Assembly (NCBI GenBank): GCA_021014325.1
Contig: CM037457.1
Location: forward strand, 11,660,538 to 11,724,537
From: Plazaster borealis
Taxonomy: Eukaryota > Echinodermata > Asteroidea > Forcipulatida > Labidiasteridae
DNA: 64,000 nucleotides
Direction of reading: 5' to 3'
The position numbers and the translations under genes were made by a program. Under the pieces are notes generated by a model, which saw only the letters and a list, made by a program, of their open reading frames with translations, had not been told where the DNA came from and made no database searches. This document shows positions 51,401-59,900 of this stretch, piece by piece (position 1 is the stretch's first letter; each line of letters opens with the position of its first letter).

Positions 51401-52817
51401 ACTGTTGTTTGCTTATCCTGAAAATCACGTGGAAATTTGGTTGGTAATCCTGTTTTTATTAAGGAAGAAACTTCATGCTAATCAAATTGTTGTGCTCAGC
51501 AGCTCTGTGAAATTGGGCCCAGGTCATTGTGGTTGGTAAGAATTTTGCAGAATTTTTACAGTACTATCTGTTAGACTTTTTGTGTTTTGAGTCTTGTGTC
51601 TTTTTCTTTACTTATTTATTTTTGTAATTCATTCTATAATCATTTAAAATGTTTTCATTTTAATGTATTCTTATTCAATCCTGTTGAACGAACATTTTTG
51701 ATAACATTTTATACAATTGTATGCAAGAAGACCAGGCCTACTTTAGACAAACTTATGGATGTATATTTTAGAAGTTTGCATTGTTGACATTTTGATTTGT
51801 GTTTATTTCCTTGCAGGGTCTCTCTACACTAAGTGTTGATCTTGGCATTGACCATGAACAATCAAGTGTTAACTTGGTAAGTCAAATATGAATTGATATT
51901 TTGAAGTTAGAGGTTTATTGTAGGTTTTAGAAATCACATTCGAAAGATGAAGGGCATCTCAAAGCGCTCATTATTTTTAATGTCTTGTATTCAGAGCTAT
52001 GTTTGAATAAGATCCTTAACCTAAAGTGCCGAGTGAGTATATTCTGCGACAATGCACGCACGAAATGCATTTAATTTTTTTGTTGATAACTCGCACATGT
52101 ATAGATCCTTGGCATTTGAAAATGTTTAAGAATAACATACAAAATAGACATGGAAACTCGTCCATCCACACTCCAAAAACTAAAACGAAACCTTCTAAAT
52201 AACGTGGATGACTCCATGCAGACACCAACCTTGTCTGCCGTGACACAACCTTGACTCGTTTGGACGGATGAGTGGGATCGTGTGTTTTGGGAACAACACT
52301 GAGAATTTAGCATCGAAAATCAACCATCCTATTTATATTTCCATATACATTGGAATACGACGGTCCAACATTGCGGCAGTAAATACATGGCATAATGACG
52401 TTCAATTAAACGACAAAGATCTATGTGTGAGTTATTTAATATCAATTATTAACCATCAGGTTTCATTATTAATCAAAAACAGTCATGTACCATAACCATG
52501 CCTTGAATTTTTGTTTGTTTTTCTGTTTAATGTAACCAGTCATGTATCAATTGATGTATTACATTTTTATAAATAAATTGTTTGTTCCTTTATAGGTGAG
52601 CAGAGGCGCAGAATGCATCATGGTGCAGAAGGATTTCTTTGCTAAGCACTGCACTGAGCATGTCAAACGCCACATCCGGAAGCTGATCAAACCCTACCCT
52701 CCACCGGAGCTCCTTCAGCACAACCTGCAGAACCATTCCAACTGGACCAACTACAAACACGAGGCTGTGGCCAGTCTACTAAAGGATAGATCCAAAGCTA
52801 ACACATTGAGATTATGA
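32257..52817 (+). CDS. CNBD2: CNBD2-like cyclic nucleotide-binding protein, core gene (13 exons, 5' end unresolved)
   Basis: Join 32257-32374, 34035-34109, 37787-37875, 38611-38684, 39693-39933, 41130-41207, 42944-43004, 44364-44475, 48307-48452, 49578-49823, 50504-50629, 51817-51876, 52596-52817. Every junction has AG acceptor and GT donor and phases agree throughout, giving 548 residues to a TGA. Residues about 70-199 form a cyclic nucleotide-binding domain: KSFAEYPLHMQEKL helix, IIRQGHYAENFYFVISG strands, and the phosphate-binding cassette FGELALLHHSKRTATV with Glu149 and Arg158 ten positions apart as in PKA regulatory subunits. Residues about 200-510 form a second CNBD without a cassette, interrupted by about 160 polar residues. 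The order and motifs match CNBD2 (in mouse a cAMP-binding protein required for spermatogenesis and sperm motility); function in this organism is inferred. The first base of 32257 completes a codon begun upstream, so the N-terminus is missing from this model. Confidence 0.9.
32692..32750. repeat. Perfect 23-bp stem with 13-nt loop
   Basis: Arms cttttaacatcggtctcata plus aca and their exact complement, loop tttaccattacag, inside an intron of the + strand gene. Confidence 0.9.
33292..33432. repeat. Perfect 29-bp inverted repeat, 83-bp spacer
   Basis: Left arm starts gttttggcggctgtaaccaa, right arm ends ttggttacagccgccaaaac; both 29 bases and exactly complementary. Probably the ends of a small DNA element. 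Confidence 0.85.
34035..34109 (+). CDS. CNBD2: CNBD2-like exon, linker before first CNBD
   Basis: Acceptor tctatttcag, donor gtaagt, 25 codons in phase 0 at both ends. Encodes a helix-like segment ending with ILSMPSSIRTPEQLQT, continuing directly into the helix of the next exon. Confidence 0.88.
34770..35085 (-). mobile_element. TTAA-bounded miniature element, subfamily B
   Basis: TTAAAGGCATCGTACACG to TGTGTACGATGCCTTTAA; in the intron 34110-37786. Confidence 0.8.
35315..35395 (-). repeat. tRNA-like SINE head
   Basis: Reverse strand B-box-like sequence (plus strand gggtaggattcgaacccaca). Related to 15345-15425. Confidence 0.5.
36413..36445. repeat. ATT microsatellite
   Basis: About ten uninterrupted att units. 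Confidence 0.95.
36450..36790 (-). repeat. tRNA-derived SINE
   Basis: On the - strand the head reads cgtggccgagcggttaagag, an A-box as in Leu or Ser tRNAs, followed by a B-box-like ggattcgagtcccagt. Tail matches the SINEs at 41800 and 58600. Not a functional tRNA: spacing and arms are degenerate. Confidence 0.7.
37225..37566. repeat. Tandem duplication, 164-bp unit
   Basis: Two copies of a segment including ccttagggcacctcgat and ctggaacatttcaaggggca, offset by 164 bases, with scattered differences. Confidence 0.8.
37787..37875 (+). CDS. CNBD2: CNBD2-like exon, N-terminal helix of CNBD 1
   Basis: Acceptor ccccattttcag, donor gtaaat. Encodes ALYGLQTMKSFAEYPLHMQE then KLVKVAWFE, the N-terminal helical bundle of the domain. 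Ends two bases into a Ser codon completed by the next exon. Confidence 0.92.
38611..38684 (+). CDS. CNBD2: CNBD2-like exon, beta strands 1-3 of CNBD 1
   Basis: Acceptor tttttaatttcag, donor gtaagt. Encodes VPPKRVIIRQGHYAENFYFV then ISGS, the conserved hydrophobic strands with the Gln-Gly turn. One base of an Ala codon is left at the 3' end. Confidence 0.93.
38968..39250. mobile_element. Fold-back element with AATTTCATAGAGCTGCTTAA ends
   Basis: Left end ggcctaatttcatagagctg, right end cagctctatgaaattgggcc. Lies in the intron 38685-39692. Related ends occur at 51280, 57731, 58408 and 59000. Confidence 0.75.
39251..39480 (+). repeat. tRNA-like SINE
   Basis: Follows the fold-back directly: gttggcttagtggtttcttc resembles an A-box and tgttcgaatccccttcgg a B-box. 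Just before the exon at 39693. Confidence 0.5.
39693..39933 (+). CDS. CNBD2: CNBD2-like exon, phosphate-binding cassette
   Basis: Acceptor cttatactttcag, donor gtaatt; 241 nt. Contains the whole cassette FGELALLHHSKRTATV (residues 147-162 of the core). The Glu that contacts the ribose and the Arg that contacts the cyclic phosphate are both present, so this domain probably can bind cyclic nucleotide. Followed by REDFFDIF and a charged loop to KFLR. In the - strand paralogue this region is split differently. Confidence 0.95.
40022..40345 (+). repeat. tRNA-derived SINE
   Basis: Head catggccgagcagtctagcg, B-box-like ggatttgaatcccgattg, then the shared body tgtgtccttgagcaagat and a tail with aaggcgctttgagg. 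Confidence 0.7.
40447..40826. repeat. 27-bp minisatellite
   Basis: About fourteen units of gatttgttgtttcgattgctagtgtta or close variants. The unit length keeps one frame open (repeating SIASVRFVV), but it lies inside the intron 39934-41129 and has no other coding sign. Confidence 0.9.
41130..41207 (+). CDS. CNBD2: CNBD2-like exon, start of second CNBD
   Basis: Acceptor catttcttgcag, donor gtaagt. Encodes QLPFMKYWPLERLIEHPEMC then LFHFY. The corresponding segment of the - strand gene is fused with its neighbours in one exon. Confidence 0.92.
41600..41795 (-). repeat. tRNA-derived SINE (reverse)
   Basis: On the - strand: gtgacgtggcagagcggtct head with B-box-like ggttcgaatcccgggtca, body cacttgtgcccttgagcaag. 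Confidence 0.7.
41800..42210 (+). repeat. tRNA-derived SINE
   Basis: Head ggcgtgtcattgccaagcgg, B-box-like gggttcgagacccgatct, body with cttgtgtccttaagcaag and 3' tail gagcgctatataag. Abuts the reverse copy head to head. Confidence 0.75.
42944..43004 (+). CDS. CNBD2: CNBD2-like exon, second CNBD strands
   Basis: Acceptor gactttatag, donor gtaagt. Encodes RGQVVVKDSNKSDWIYIVKS, nearly the same as RGVVICKDSNNSEWIYVIKT of the - strand paralogue. Ends in phase 0, an intron position shared by both genes. Confidence 0.94.
43346..43596 (+). mobile_element. TTAA-bounded element, subfamily C, truncated
   Basis: Only the right two thirds remain, ending GTGTACAGGGCCTTTAA. Confidence 0.7.
43932..44290 (-). 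mobile_element. TTAA-bounded miniature element, subfamily B
   Basis: TTAAAGGGTCTGTATAC to CGTATACAATCCCTTTAA, ending about seventy bases before the 44364 exon. Confidence 0.8.
44364..44475 (+). CDS. CNBD2: CNBD2-like exon, end of strand and start of insertion
   Basis: Acceptor ttgatgttgacag, donor gttagt. Starts GSCQVLKQLKAVKPSKTQ, matching GTCRVLKKLRAPKRLFEA in the other gene, then becomes polar and basic. Phase 1 at the 3' end. A TTAA-bounded element begins 30 bases after the exon. Confidence 0.9.
44505..44866 (-). mobile_element. TTAA-bounded miniature element, subfamily A
   Basis: TTAAAGGTATCGTACACG to CGTGTTCAGTGCCTTTAA, 30 bases downstream of an exon end. Confidence 0.85.
45048..46605. 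mobile_element. 1.6-kb inverted-ended element with 150-bp internal tandem units
   Basis: Left end gccgaacacctagtgtttg and right end caataggtgttcggc are inverted. Three head-to-tail units about 150 bp long carry ttccggtttgaac-type motifs at 45129, 45279 and 45428, a fourth follows at 45900 after an unrelated stretch. No transposase reading frame. In the intron 44476-48306. Confidence 0.7.
46721..47084. mobile_element. Inverted-ended AT-rich element
   Basis: Ends gtggctcatattc and gaatatgagccac; interior is a series of degenerate AT-rich repeats with cgatataacgcaataaaat-like words. Confidence 0.65.
47205..47583 (+). mobile_element. TTAA-bounded miniature element, subfamily A
   Basis: TTAAAGGCACTGGATGAG to CGTGTACGATACCTTTAA, complete. 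Confidence 0.85.
48307..48452 (+). CDS. CNBD2: CNBD2-like exon, insertion in second CNBD
   Basis: Acceptor cctttgacatttacag, donor gtaaat; 146 nt, phase 1 in and 0 out. Begins PDLAPSKRPMTTRIRNNSAV. Low-complexity and polar, no recognised motif; assigned because reading frame and splice phases fit both neighbours. Confidence 0.82.
48719..49088 (+). mobile_element. TTAA-bounded miniature element, separate subfamily D
   Basis: TTAAAGGAACGTTACAGAA to TTCTGTAATGTTCCTTTAA; the interior is only loosely related to subfamily C. In the intron 48453-49577. Confidence 0.75.
49578..49823 (+). CDS. CNBD2: CNBD2-like exon, Ser-rich insertion
   Basis: Acceptor aattttctgcag, donor gtaaga; exactly 82 codons, phase 0 at both ends, so it could be skipped without a frameshift. 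About a quarter Ser/Thr with basic clusters such as SRSKFRRISSM (an RRxS motif resembling a PKA site). GC content is clearly above the flanking introns. Confidence 0.85.
50504..50629 (+). CDS. CNBD2: CNBD2-like exon, end of insertion, CNBD resumes
   Basis: Acceptor ttgttgacattgcag, donor gtaagt; 42 codons, phase 0 at both ends. An acidic and Ser-rich tract (GSDSSSSSDKKESS) is followed by FVQLELLLPKDVF, which aligns with FIQVQKLIEKDTF in the - strand gene, where the donor falls at the same place. Confidence 0.9.
50797..50903. repeat. 18-bp minisatellite
   Basis: About five to six units of ctggctttttgtatattg, in the intron 50630-51816. Confidence 0.85.
51259..51536. mobile_element. Fold-back element, 278 bp
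   Basis: Outer arms ccaaccacaatgacct and aggtcattgtggttgg, then gcccaatttcatagagctgc against its complement, and long inner arms including caggattaccaaccaaattt. Arms exceed 100 bp. Lies in the intron before exon 51817. Confidence 0.88.
51817..51876 (+). CDS. CNBD2: CNBD2-like exon, degenerate cassette position of CNBD 2
   Basis: Acceptor tttatttccttgcag, donor gtaagt; 20 codons, phase 0. Starts GLSTLSVDLG where a binding cassette would have FGELA; Glu and Arg are absent, so this second domain is probably not a nucleotide binder. Confidence 0.9.
52596..52817 (+). CDS. CNBD2: CNBD2-like terminal exon
   Basis: Acceptor gttcctttatag; 73 codons then TGA at 52815-52817. Begins VSRGAECIMVQKDFFAKHC, aligning with VSEGAECVLISKRFFLHNL of the paralogue, and has KPYPPPELLQ matching RPYPSDERLQ. 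In this gene the two segments are in one exon; in the - strand gene an intron separates them. Confidence 0.95.
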   Translation: MSRGAECIMVQKDFFAKHCTEHVKRHIRKLIKPYPPPELLQHNLQNHSNWTNYKHEAVASLLKDRSKANTLRL

Positions 52818-52859
52818 TGAATAGAACGTAGGAGATATTGGCTATATTGTACGGAAGCT

Positions 52860-53197
52860 TTAAAGGCCCTGTACACTATTGGTAAGATCGAAAAACACAA
52901 ATGTTCACAGATTCACACACAACTTACATGATTTAAAGTAAGTAATTGTTGAAAGGGTTCCTTAAAATATTTCTGCCTAAAATGCTATCGTTTCTGAGAA
53001 ATGAGTAAAACAATACTTTTTATCACGCGCGATATTTTGAAAAAACAGAAAACAGGTCTCTTTTCACTATTTTCTCGTAACCTCGATGACCAATTGAGCT
53101 CAAACTTTCACAGGTTTGTTTGTTCATGCATATGTTGAATCACATAAAATGTGGACACTGATTTTGAGCTGTTACCAAAAGTGTACAATACCTTTAA
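52860..53197 (-). mobile_element. TTAA-bounded miniature element, subfamily C
   Basis: TTAAAGGCCCTGTACAC to GTGTACAATACCTTTAA, beginning 43 bases after the stop of the + gene, so probably in its 3' UTR. Confidence 0.8.
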
Positions 53198-53969
53198 GTG
53201 ACAATCTGAGATTCCATGTTTCCGAGTTGGATTATCTTAGAAAGATGTTAAACTTAGATCAACTTTATTTACTGTATCTGGTTTCCACTAGTTTACCCTT
53301 ATAACAAAAGGTCCATGGTAAAAGCATGGTACTGTATAGGCATGGAATTTCATCTTTGAGAGGGCATGCCATTTTCATTTTCCAAAGGGCACTTCCAATG
53401 GAAAATCTTACAGTCTACAGGAAACTTTTTGGGGCACCAAGGCCAAGACCGAGGTCCCCAAACCCAACCCCATCGCTACACCACTTTCTTCCAGGTGTAC
53501 ACCTGATGCTTCTTTAACTTTCCAAATGACATATTTGGAAAAGTGTTGAGGTATAGTGAACATGTTTGAAAGTTGTCTTGCGAGACTATTTTTTTACCGT
53601 GGCATTTTCCTTCGTCCAAAGTTTATCTGTTCAATTCACATCAAAGAAGCCTATAAATGTTTGCTTTCTGCAGGATTAGAAAGCCTTTTTTTTGTCCTAA
53701 GGTCGTCCGTTCAATTCCCATCAAAGAATATTGTCTGGTACAGGGACTTACCTGGTTGTTACTGAATGCACAATTTGAAATTCCTCTGACTAAAAATACT
53801 GTTGCCACATCACGTGGATCGGGGCAAGCTTTTGGATTGCAACCTTAAGATCAGCAAAGACTGGTATCCGTGCGTCACACATTTCATTGTAAATTGTGTA
53901 TGGGTGTTCGCCGGCTCTTATGCAACTAAAAAAAGGTTTGCCCCTAAACATGTGGCATAACAATACTCA

Positions 53970-54360
53970 GTGACATACCTAAGAGGGGAACCAGGGGCCA
54001 GGTGGCCCCCAATTGATGCCCATGCCCCCCTGGGTGCCCCCCCCCCATTTGTAATCCAAACTTGTGAGATTGAAAATTGCCAGAGAAAAATGTTACATTT
54101 GTTTAAAGCCTTAATAGTGTAGTAATTTCAATTTTTTAATACTATTTTTTCCATTACAAGAAAGACAATGTATTTGTTTTTACATGCACGTCAGATTGTC
54201 TTATGAAAAAAATAGTAAATGATATAACAAAAGCACTGAAAAAGGGCTTTGTTAAGACAAATGCAATTGGAAACTACAGTTTTAATTGGCCAGAAGTGCC
54301 CCTCTAGAAAAAATGGTGCATCCCTTGTGTGTCCCTCCCCTGATTGGTCAGCGCCATATG
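53970..54360. repeat. Interspersed repeat with C-rich start
   Basis: Same family as 23020-23365: shared ggccagaagtgcccc and aaaaaatggtgca stretches. Confidence 0.55.
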
Positions 54361-54472
54361 CTTCTTAAGTAGGATTTGAAACTTTGCATGGTGGAGGTAT
54401 AACTAAGAGAGGTTTGCGGTAACACCATGTAAATAACTCTTTTCAGTAGAGTTGGTTCTGAACAGAATCATT

Positions 54473-54564
54473 GGTTAACGACTCGTTTCAATCAGTATGC
54501 TCTGATCGTCTCATTTTCCTGAAGACGATCAGAGCATACTGATCGAAACGTTGAGTCGTTAACC
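54473..54564. repeat. Hairpin, arms about 40 bp
   Basis: Left arm ggttaacgactcgtttcaat continuing to ctgatcgtct, right arm its complement ending gagtcgttaacc; short loop cattttcctga. The neighbouring ttggttctgaa-type word also borders the 24350 fold-back. Confidence 0.8.
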
Positions 54565-55888
54565 ATATGCTTCTTGTTGGGCCATGTCACTTGGTTGTGT
54601 GCTCCCTCTAGTTCTGTTACATAACTCTATGAACTTTCCTCAATGGTGATCCTTCCAAGTCAAAAGACAATCAAACGATAATCTTTCTTTTGAAATATCA
54701 ATGACTGTACAAAGTTATTTTAACGTTATTCTTCCAGAAATTTTTGAATCTGTAAATTTCAGAGAGCTAGATTTTCCCTGACAGATTCTAAGCTATTGTA
54801 TATTCTAAAAGTTGTAAATCAATTGTTTCTAAGAAAGCAAATTTTTTGTGTAGACTACGTTTAAAGCTTTTGAGAAACAAACACAGTCCATCATTCCGTT
54901 GTATATAGGTGTGTGTTTTTTATTGTACATAAAACATTCAGTGCAATATGTTATTTAATTTATGACAAAAACAACTCATAATTATAAACTTTATATTATG
55001 ATATTTTTTCACATTAAAATATTAGATCACAGAGCTTATTTTGCTGCGTTTGATTATCAACATTGTACAGTTTTTATTTCAGTGTATCACTTATTTCATT
55101 GTTTCTTTTATGCCACTGCCTTCCTGTTTTTATAATCATTCAAAAGCAATGTAACCAAACCGAGGCTGCAAGGTAAAAAAGAAGTCTGGCCCTATATATG
55201 TTTATAAGAAAATTACTATCATTGTCATGAGGTATACAGGGTATAATACATAGGTTGCTTACTACTGCCAAACTCTGCTTTGGAAAGCCATGTTGGTCTA
55301 TGTGGTCTGTCTCCAAAGTACAAAGTAACCACACAGTCGAGGTTAAGAATTATCTGTTGATGAATATCGTTTTCAATTTGTCTTTTACAAAAAGATTCCA
55401 TTGGTAATTGCAACAGCGCCCTCTTGGGGTTGAATATGACAGCTACCAATTTTTGGAAGTGTTTGCGGCGAGATGTTAGTTTTTTCTTTTTTCAGTAGAA
55501 ATCCACTATTTCAAACCGAGGCTGGTATGAAAAAAGTCAGGGCCCTCTGAAATCTAGCGCTCTAACAGAGCTTAAGTTTACAGGGAACTCAACAAGAGAT
55601 ATCATAGCATAGTGACAAGGATGTTTAGTCTTTACAAAAAACGTTCAGGTGTTTTTCCTCGCATTAACAAAACAATGTTATATCAGTCATTGTTGTTAGT
55701 TAGGTATTTCCTCTCAGCCATAAGATGATCGATGGTGGAGGGTGTTGAGTCCTCGTTCATGTCATTAAGTTTGGGCATGGCATTTTCTTCTAGTTTTGGA
55801 GTGGTGTTTTTTCCCAATTCGTAACGTAAATTCTGGTAGTGAGTTATTCCCAGTCATATAAAAAAAAGATTGGCCGTGGTAATTTTTC

Positions 55889-56830
55889 CCAATCACAAGT
55901 TGAAGTTTTGGAGTGGTGATGTTTTCCCAAGCACAAGGTGAAGCTTATGTGATTTCTTCCCCAATCACAAGGTGAAGTTTGGTAGCGGTGATTTCATCCC
56001 CCAATCACAAGGTGAAGTTTGGTAGTGGTGATTTCTTCCCCCAATCACAGGGTGAAGTTTGGTAGTGGTGATTTCTTCTTCCAATCACAAGGTGAAGTTT
56101 GGTAGTGGTGATTTCATCCCCCAATCACAAGGTGAAGTTTGGTAGTGGTGATTTCTTCCCCTAATCACAAGGTGAAGTTTGGTAGTGGTGATTTCTTCCC
56201 CAATCACAAGGTGAAGTTTGGTAGTGGTGATTTCTTCCCCCAATCACAAGGTGAAGTTTGGTAGTGGTGATTTCTTCCCCAATCACAAGGTGAAGTTTGG
56301 TAGTGGTGATTTCTTCCCCAATCACAAGGTGAAGTTTGGTAGTGGTGATTTCATCCCCCAATCACAAGGTGAAGTTTGGTAGTGGTGATTTCATCCCCCA
56401 ATCACAAGGTGAAGTTTGGTAGTGGTGATTTCATCCCCCAATCACAAGGTGAAGTTTGGTAGTGGTGATTTCTTCCCCAATCACAAGGTGAAGTTTGGTA
56501 GTGGTGATTTCTTCCCCCAATCACAAGGTGAAGTTTGGTAGTGGTGATTTCATCCCCCAATCACAAGGTGAAGTTTTGTTGTGGTGATTTCATCCCCCAA
56601 TCACAAGGTGAAGTTTGGTAGTGGTGATTTCTTCCCCCAATCACAAGGTGAAGTTTGGTAGTGGTGATTTCATCCCCCAATCACAAGGTGAAGTTTGGTA
56701 GTGGTGATTTCATCCCCCAATCACAAGGTGAAGTTTGGTAGCGGTGATTTCTTCCCCCAATCACAGGGTGAAGTTTGGTAGTGGTGATTTCATCCCCCAA
56801 TCACAAGGTGAAGTTTTGTTGTGGTGATTT
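55889..56830. repeat. 40-bp minisatellite, about 23 units
   Basis: Unit aatcacaaggtgaagtttgg plus tagtggtgatttcwtccccc, with 39- and 40-bp versions. Units at the right end are more uniform than those at the left. Its right edge overlaps the last coding exon of the - strand gene. Confidence 0.95.
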
Positions 56831-56941
56831 CTTCCCATGTGTATCGATCAATCTCTGCATTGTGTGACATTTAAACTCGTCCCAATCGGTTTGTTCTTGT
56901 AACTGCTCCTGTAGTCTTTCATCTGATGGGTAGGGCCGTAT
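56801..56941 (-). CDS. CNBD2: CNBD2-like paralogue, terminal exon ending inside a minisatellite
   Basis: Acceptor tacgatttcag; 46 codons then TGA at 56803-56801. Begins IRPYPSDERLQEQLQEQTDW, aligning with the PYP tail of the + gene. From about codon 37 the sequence passes into the first unit of the 40-bp minisatellite, which encodes the last residues KSPQQNFTL and the stop. Confidence 0.9.
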   Translation of the reverse strand: MRPYPSDERLQEQLQEQTDWDEFKCHTMQRLIDTHGKKSPQQNFTL

Positions 56942-59900
56942 CTGAAATCGTAAAAATGTGTAATGATGGTTAATGACTTAAATGTATAATGACTTTATTT
57001 AATAATGGTTAAGAAAAATACATATACAAACTACATCTAGAGCCATCCCTCCTACGAAAGTTCAACAGTACCCCTGTTTCCTGATAACAATCTAAGAGAA
57101 TGGAATAAAAATCCATTTAATAGACCTTAGCACTGATGACGTCACAGTTTGTTTACCACTTTGGAAAACCATTATGTCTCTGCACAACTGTCGGAAATGC
57201 AGTGCCCAGTTACAGCACTCAAGCAATGCAGTAAACAAACCATGACGTCATCAGTACAGGGGTCTATTTAATTTGCATAATACCCAAAAAAGGCTCAAAA
57301 TAACGGGAGCTGGATCCAGATTCGAACCCAATTTTCTTGTGTGTGAAAAAAATGACAGTTTTCCAAAGCTATCATTCCTTAAGGGAATATATACGTACCG
57401 TTTTCCTGAGGGATTTTCTGTGTTCTTCACTGAGATTATGTAGGAAAAACCTCTTGGATATTAGCACACACTCCGCCCCCTCTGATACTAACGTGACGCT
57501 GGGGGCACCCTCTGTCTGGCAAAACACCAGCGGTTTCAAACCCTACACAAAGAAGATGAACGAGATCTTAGAATAAGAAAACACAACTCCAGGCTTTATT
57601 GGCTAACAACCACGGTGTGGAGCAAAAACTAAATGGCTGCATCAAATTATCTCTGAAGAGAATAATGGCAATTTGCAAATACATGGAAACTTTCCGCCGA
57701 GTATCGGTTTTGTTGGTTAAGATCTGGGCTGGGTCCAGTTTCATAGAGCTGCTTAACCACAAAAAGTAGCTAAGCACAACAAAATGATGCTTACCAGAGT
57801 CTGCAATGAATAACCTTTGTCTAGAATTAATTATTATTTTCAATGTGTGCACATCAATGAAAAAAGTTTGAAACAGCGCAATGGAAATACCAGGCTTCCC
57901 TTATTAATCGAGACTGAACACTATACAAACCTGCATTTTGCAAATACTCAAAAACTGGGTATTTTCGAAATGGAGCACTGGAATTACCAGGCTTCCAGTT
58001 TTTTTAGAGCCTGAATTCTCTGAAAACCTGCATTTCGCAAAGGCCTTAAAACTGGGTATTTTCGAAACAGAGCTCTGGAATTACCAGGTTTTACAAATTT
58101 TTCCTGAGCCTGAATGCAGAGAAACCTGCATTTCGCAAATACTCTAAACTGAGCATTTTCGAAATGGTGCACTGGAATTACCAGGCTTCCAGTTTTTTTA
58201 GAGCCTGAATGCTCTGAAAACCTGCATTTTGCAAACGCCCTAACTGGGTATTTTCGAAATGACGACTGGAATTACCAGGCTTCTAAAAAAAATTCAGAGC
58301 GTGAAATAAAAACCTGCATTTTGCAAAGATCCTTAGGTGTTTTGCTCAAAGGAATATATTTGTTAATGTAGTACCAGAATTGACTAACTTGCTCCCTCAT
58401 GTCTACTTGGCCCAATTTCATTGAGCTGCTTAAGCACAAAAAGTAGCTAAGCACAACAAAATTATGCTTACCAGAATGAGGTTACCAATCAAAATACCAT
58501 GTCACATGTATCATCTGTGACTGGTATCCTGTTAAGCGTTATGGACCCAGATCAATTTCTGCTCATGTGGTCATTGTAACCATTTGGTGCTCGAATTCAC
58601 CATGTCGTGGCCGAGCGGTTAAGACCATCGGACTCAAGCTATGGTGTTCCTGATCAGCAGAGTGGGTTTGAGTCCCAGTCATGGCACTTGTGTCCCAGTC
58701 ATGGCACTTGTGTCCTTGAACAAGATACTTCACCATAATTGCTTTGTCCTTCATATGGAACATTAAGCCGTAGGTCCCGTGTACTAGGATTGGTATGTGC
58801 ACGAAAAAGAACACAGAACACTTAAAGTGGAAGAGTGGGGTTAACCCTGGTGTTTCTGGTTCACACTGCTAAGTTCAATTATGAGGCATTTTTGGTTTCA
58901 TTACCAGAAATATAATAATAATATGGCATAATATGATGTAAAATCTGTGACAGGTATCCTGCTTACTTTTGCTAAGCATAACCTTTTTAAGCACTACTTT
59001 CTGCTTAAGCAGCTCTATGAAATTGATCCCTGGGTCCAATGTCAAACAGCCTGTAAGCACAAATCTTGCTGAGCAGAAACAGGTTACCAGTCAACATTCC
59101 ATGAAGTTTACATTGTTGCAACTGGTGCCCCATTCAGTTTGTTGCTTAGCAAAGAAACTTGCTAGGCAATATCTGTCTGCTAAACAGCTACATGAAATTG
59201 TGCCCTGTATGCATAAAATACTGGGGGGGGTCTCCCAATGTTTGGTACTTACAAATGTGTCTTTTTCTATGAGTTTCTGCACTTGAATGAAAATGTTCTT
59301 ATCGTTGGACGGAGTGGAGCATTCCAGTGGTTCGAACCTGGTTTGCTCCAACTTGTCTTGAATCAGATTGATGTGAGCTTGCTGTATGGGAAAACAATAG
59401 AAATTCAAAATCATGTTAAGTACTTTGTCAACCCTAAATCATTTAAAATTTACCGAGTCAGTTTCCCTCGTGGTTTGTTTCTTGGTACTTTAAATCAATC
59501 ACCAGTCTGGAAACGTAAAAATATTAGCCAGTGTACCATTATATGCAATTTCACAATTGCGTTTGCATACAGGGAACAAGATGAAGATTAGTCAGTGTTA
59601 TAGTGCAGCCATCTTGTTTTTCTCCCACTCAAATCTATGGCCCTTTTCGATTCCACAGCTTTGGCTTTGGATTCGGCTTCAGGCTCCGTTCTCTCGTCTG
59701 AATCCCTGAACGCATAGCATGCGTATAGTCAAAACAACTGAGGGGCCTAGCTAGCCTGAGCCGAATCCGAAGCCGAATCCGGTCGTTTCGAAAAGGGCCA
59801 ATGTAACCAAATCGATGCTAATGGTCAAAAAGTCTGGTCCCTTTTGAAATCAGTAGTCACAATTTCGGTTGTACACAGAGCATAACAAAGGTAGTGTGTA

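Larger units (their letters stand above)
52818..56800. other. Region between the two convergent genes (3' UTRs and spacer)
   Basis: No coding exon. Contains a subfamily C element (52860-53197), a C-rich repeat (53970-54360), a hairpin (54473-54564) and the 40-bp minisatellite. On the - strand an AATAAA (55078-55073) could be the polyadenylation signal of the paralogue; on the + strand an ATTAAA at 55013-55018 is a weak candidate for the other gene. If both were used, the transcripts would nearly meet. Confidence 0.5.

Noticed and set aside
56161..56361. Protein-coding repeat ORF on the - strand
   Set aside because: The frame is a product of the 40-bp array and shifts wherever a 39-bp unit occurs; the true exon reads another frame and stops in the first unit.
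55889..56830. CRISPR array
   Set aside because: Units are contiguous 40-bp repeats without unique spacers, in an intron-containing animal locus; this is a minisatellite.
58600..58690. tRNA gene
   Set aside because: It has A-box and B-box-like words, but the arms do not pair into a cloverleaf and the same unit recurs at 36450, 40022, 41600 and 41800 with a shared non-tRNA body. It is a SINE.
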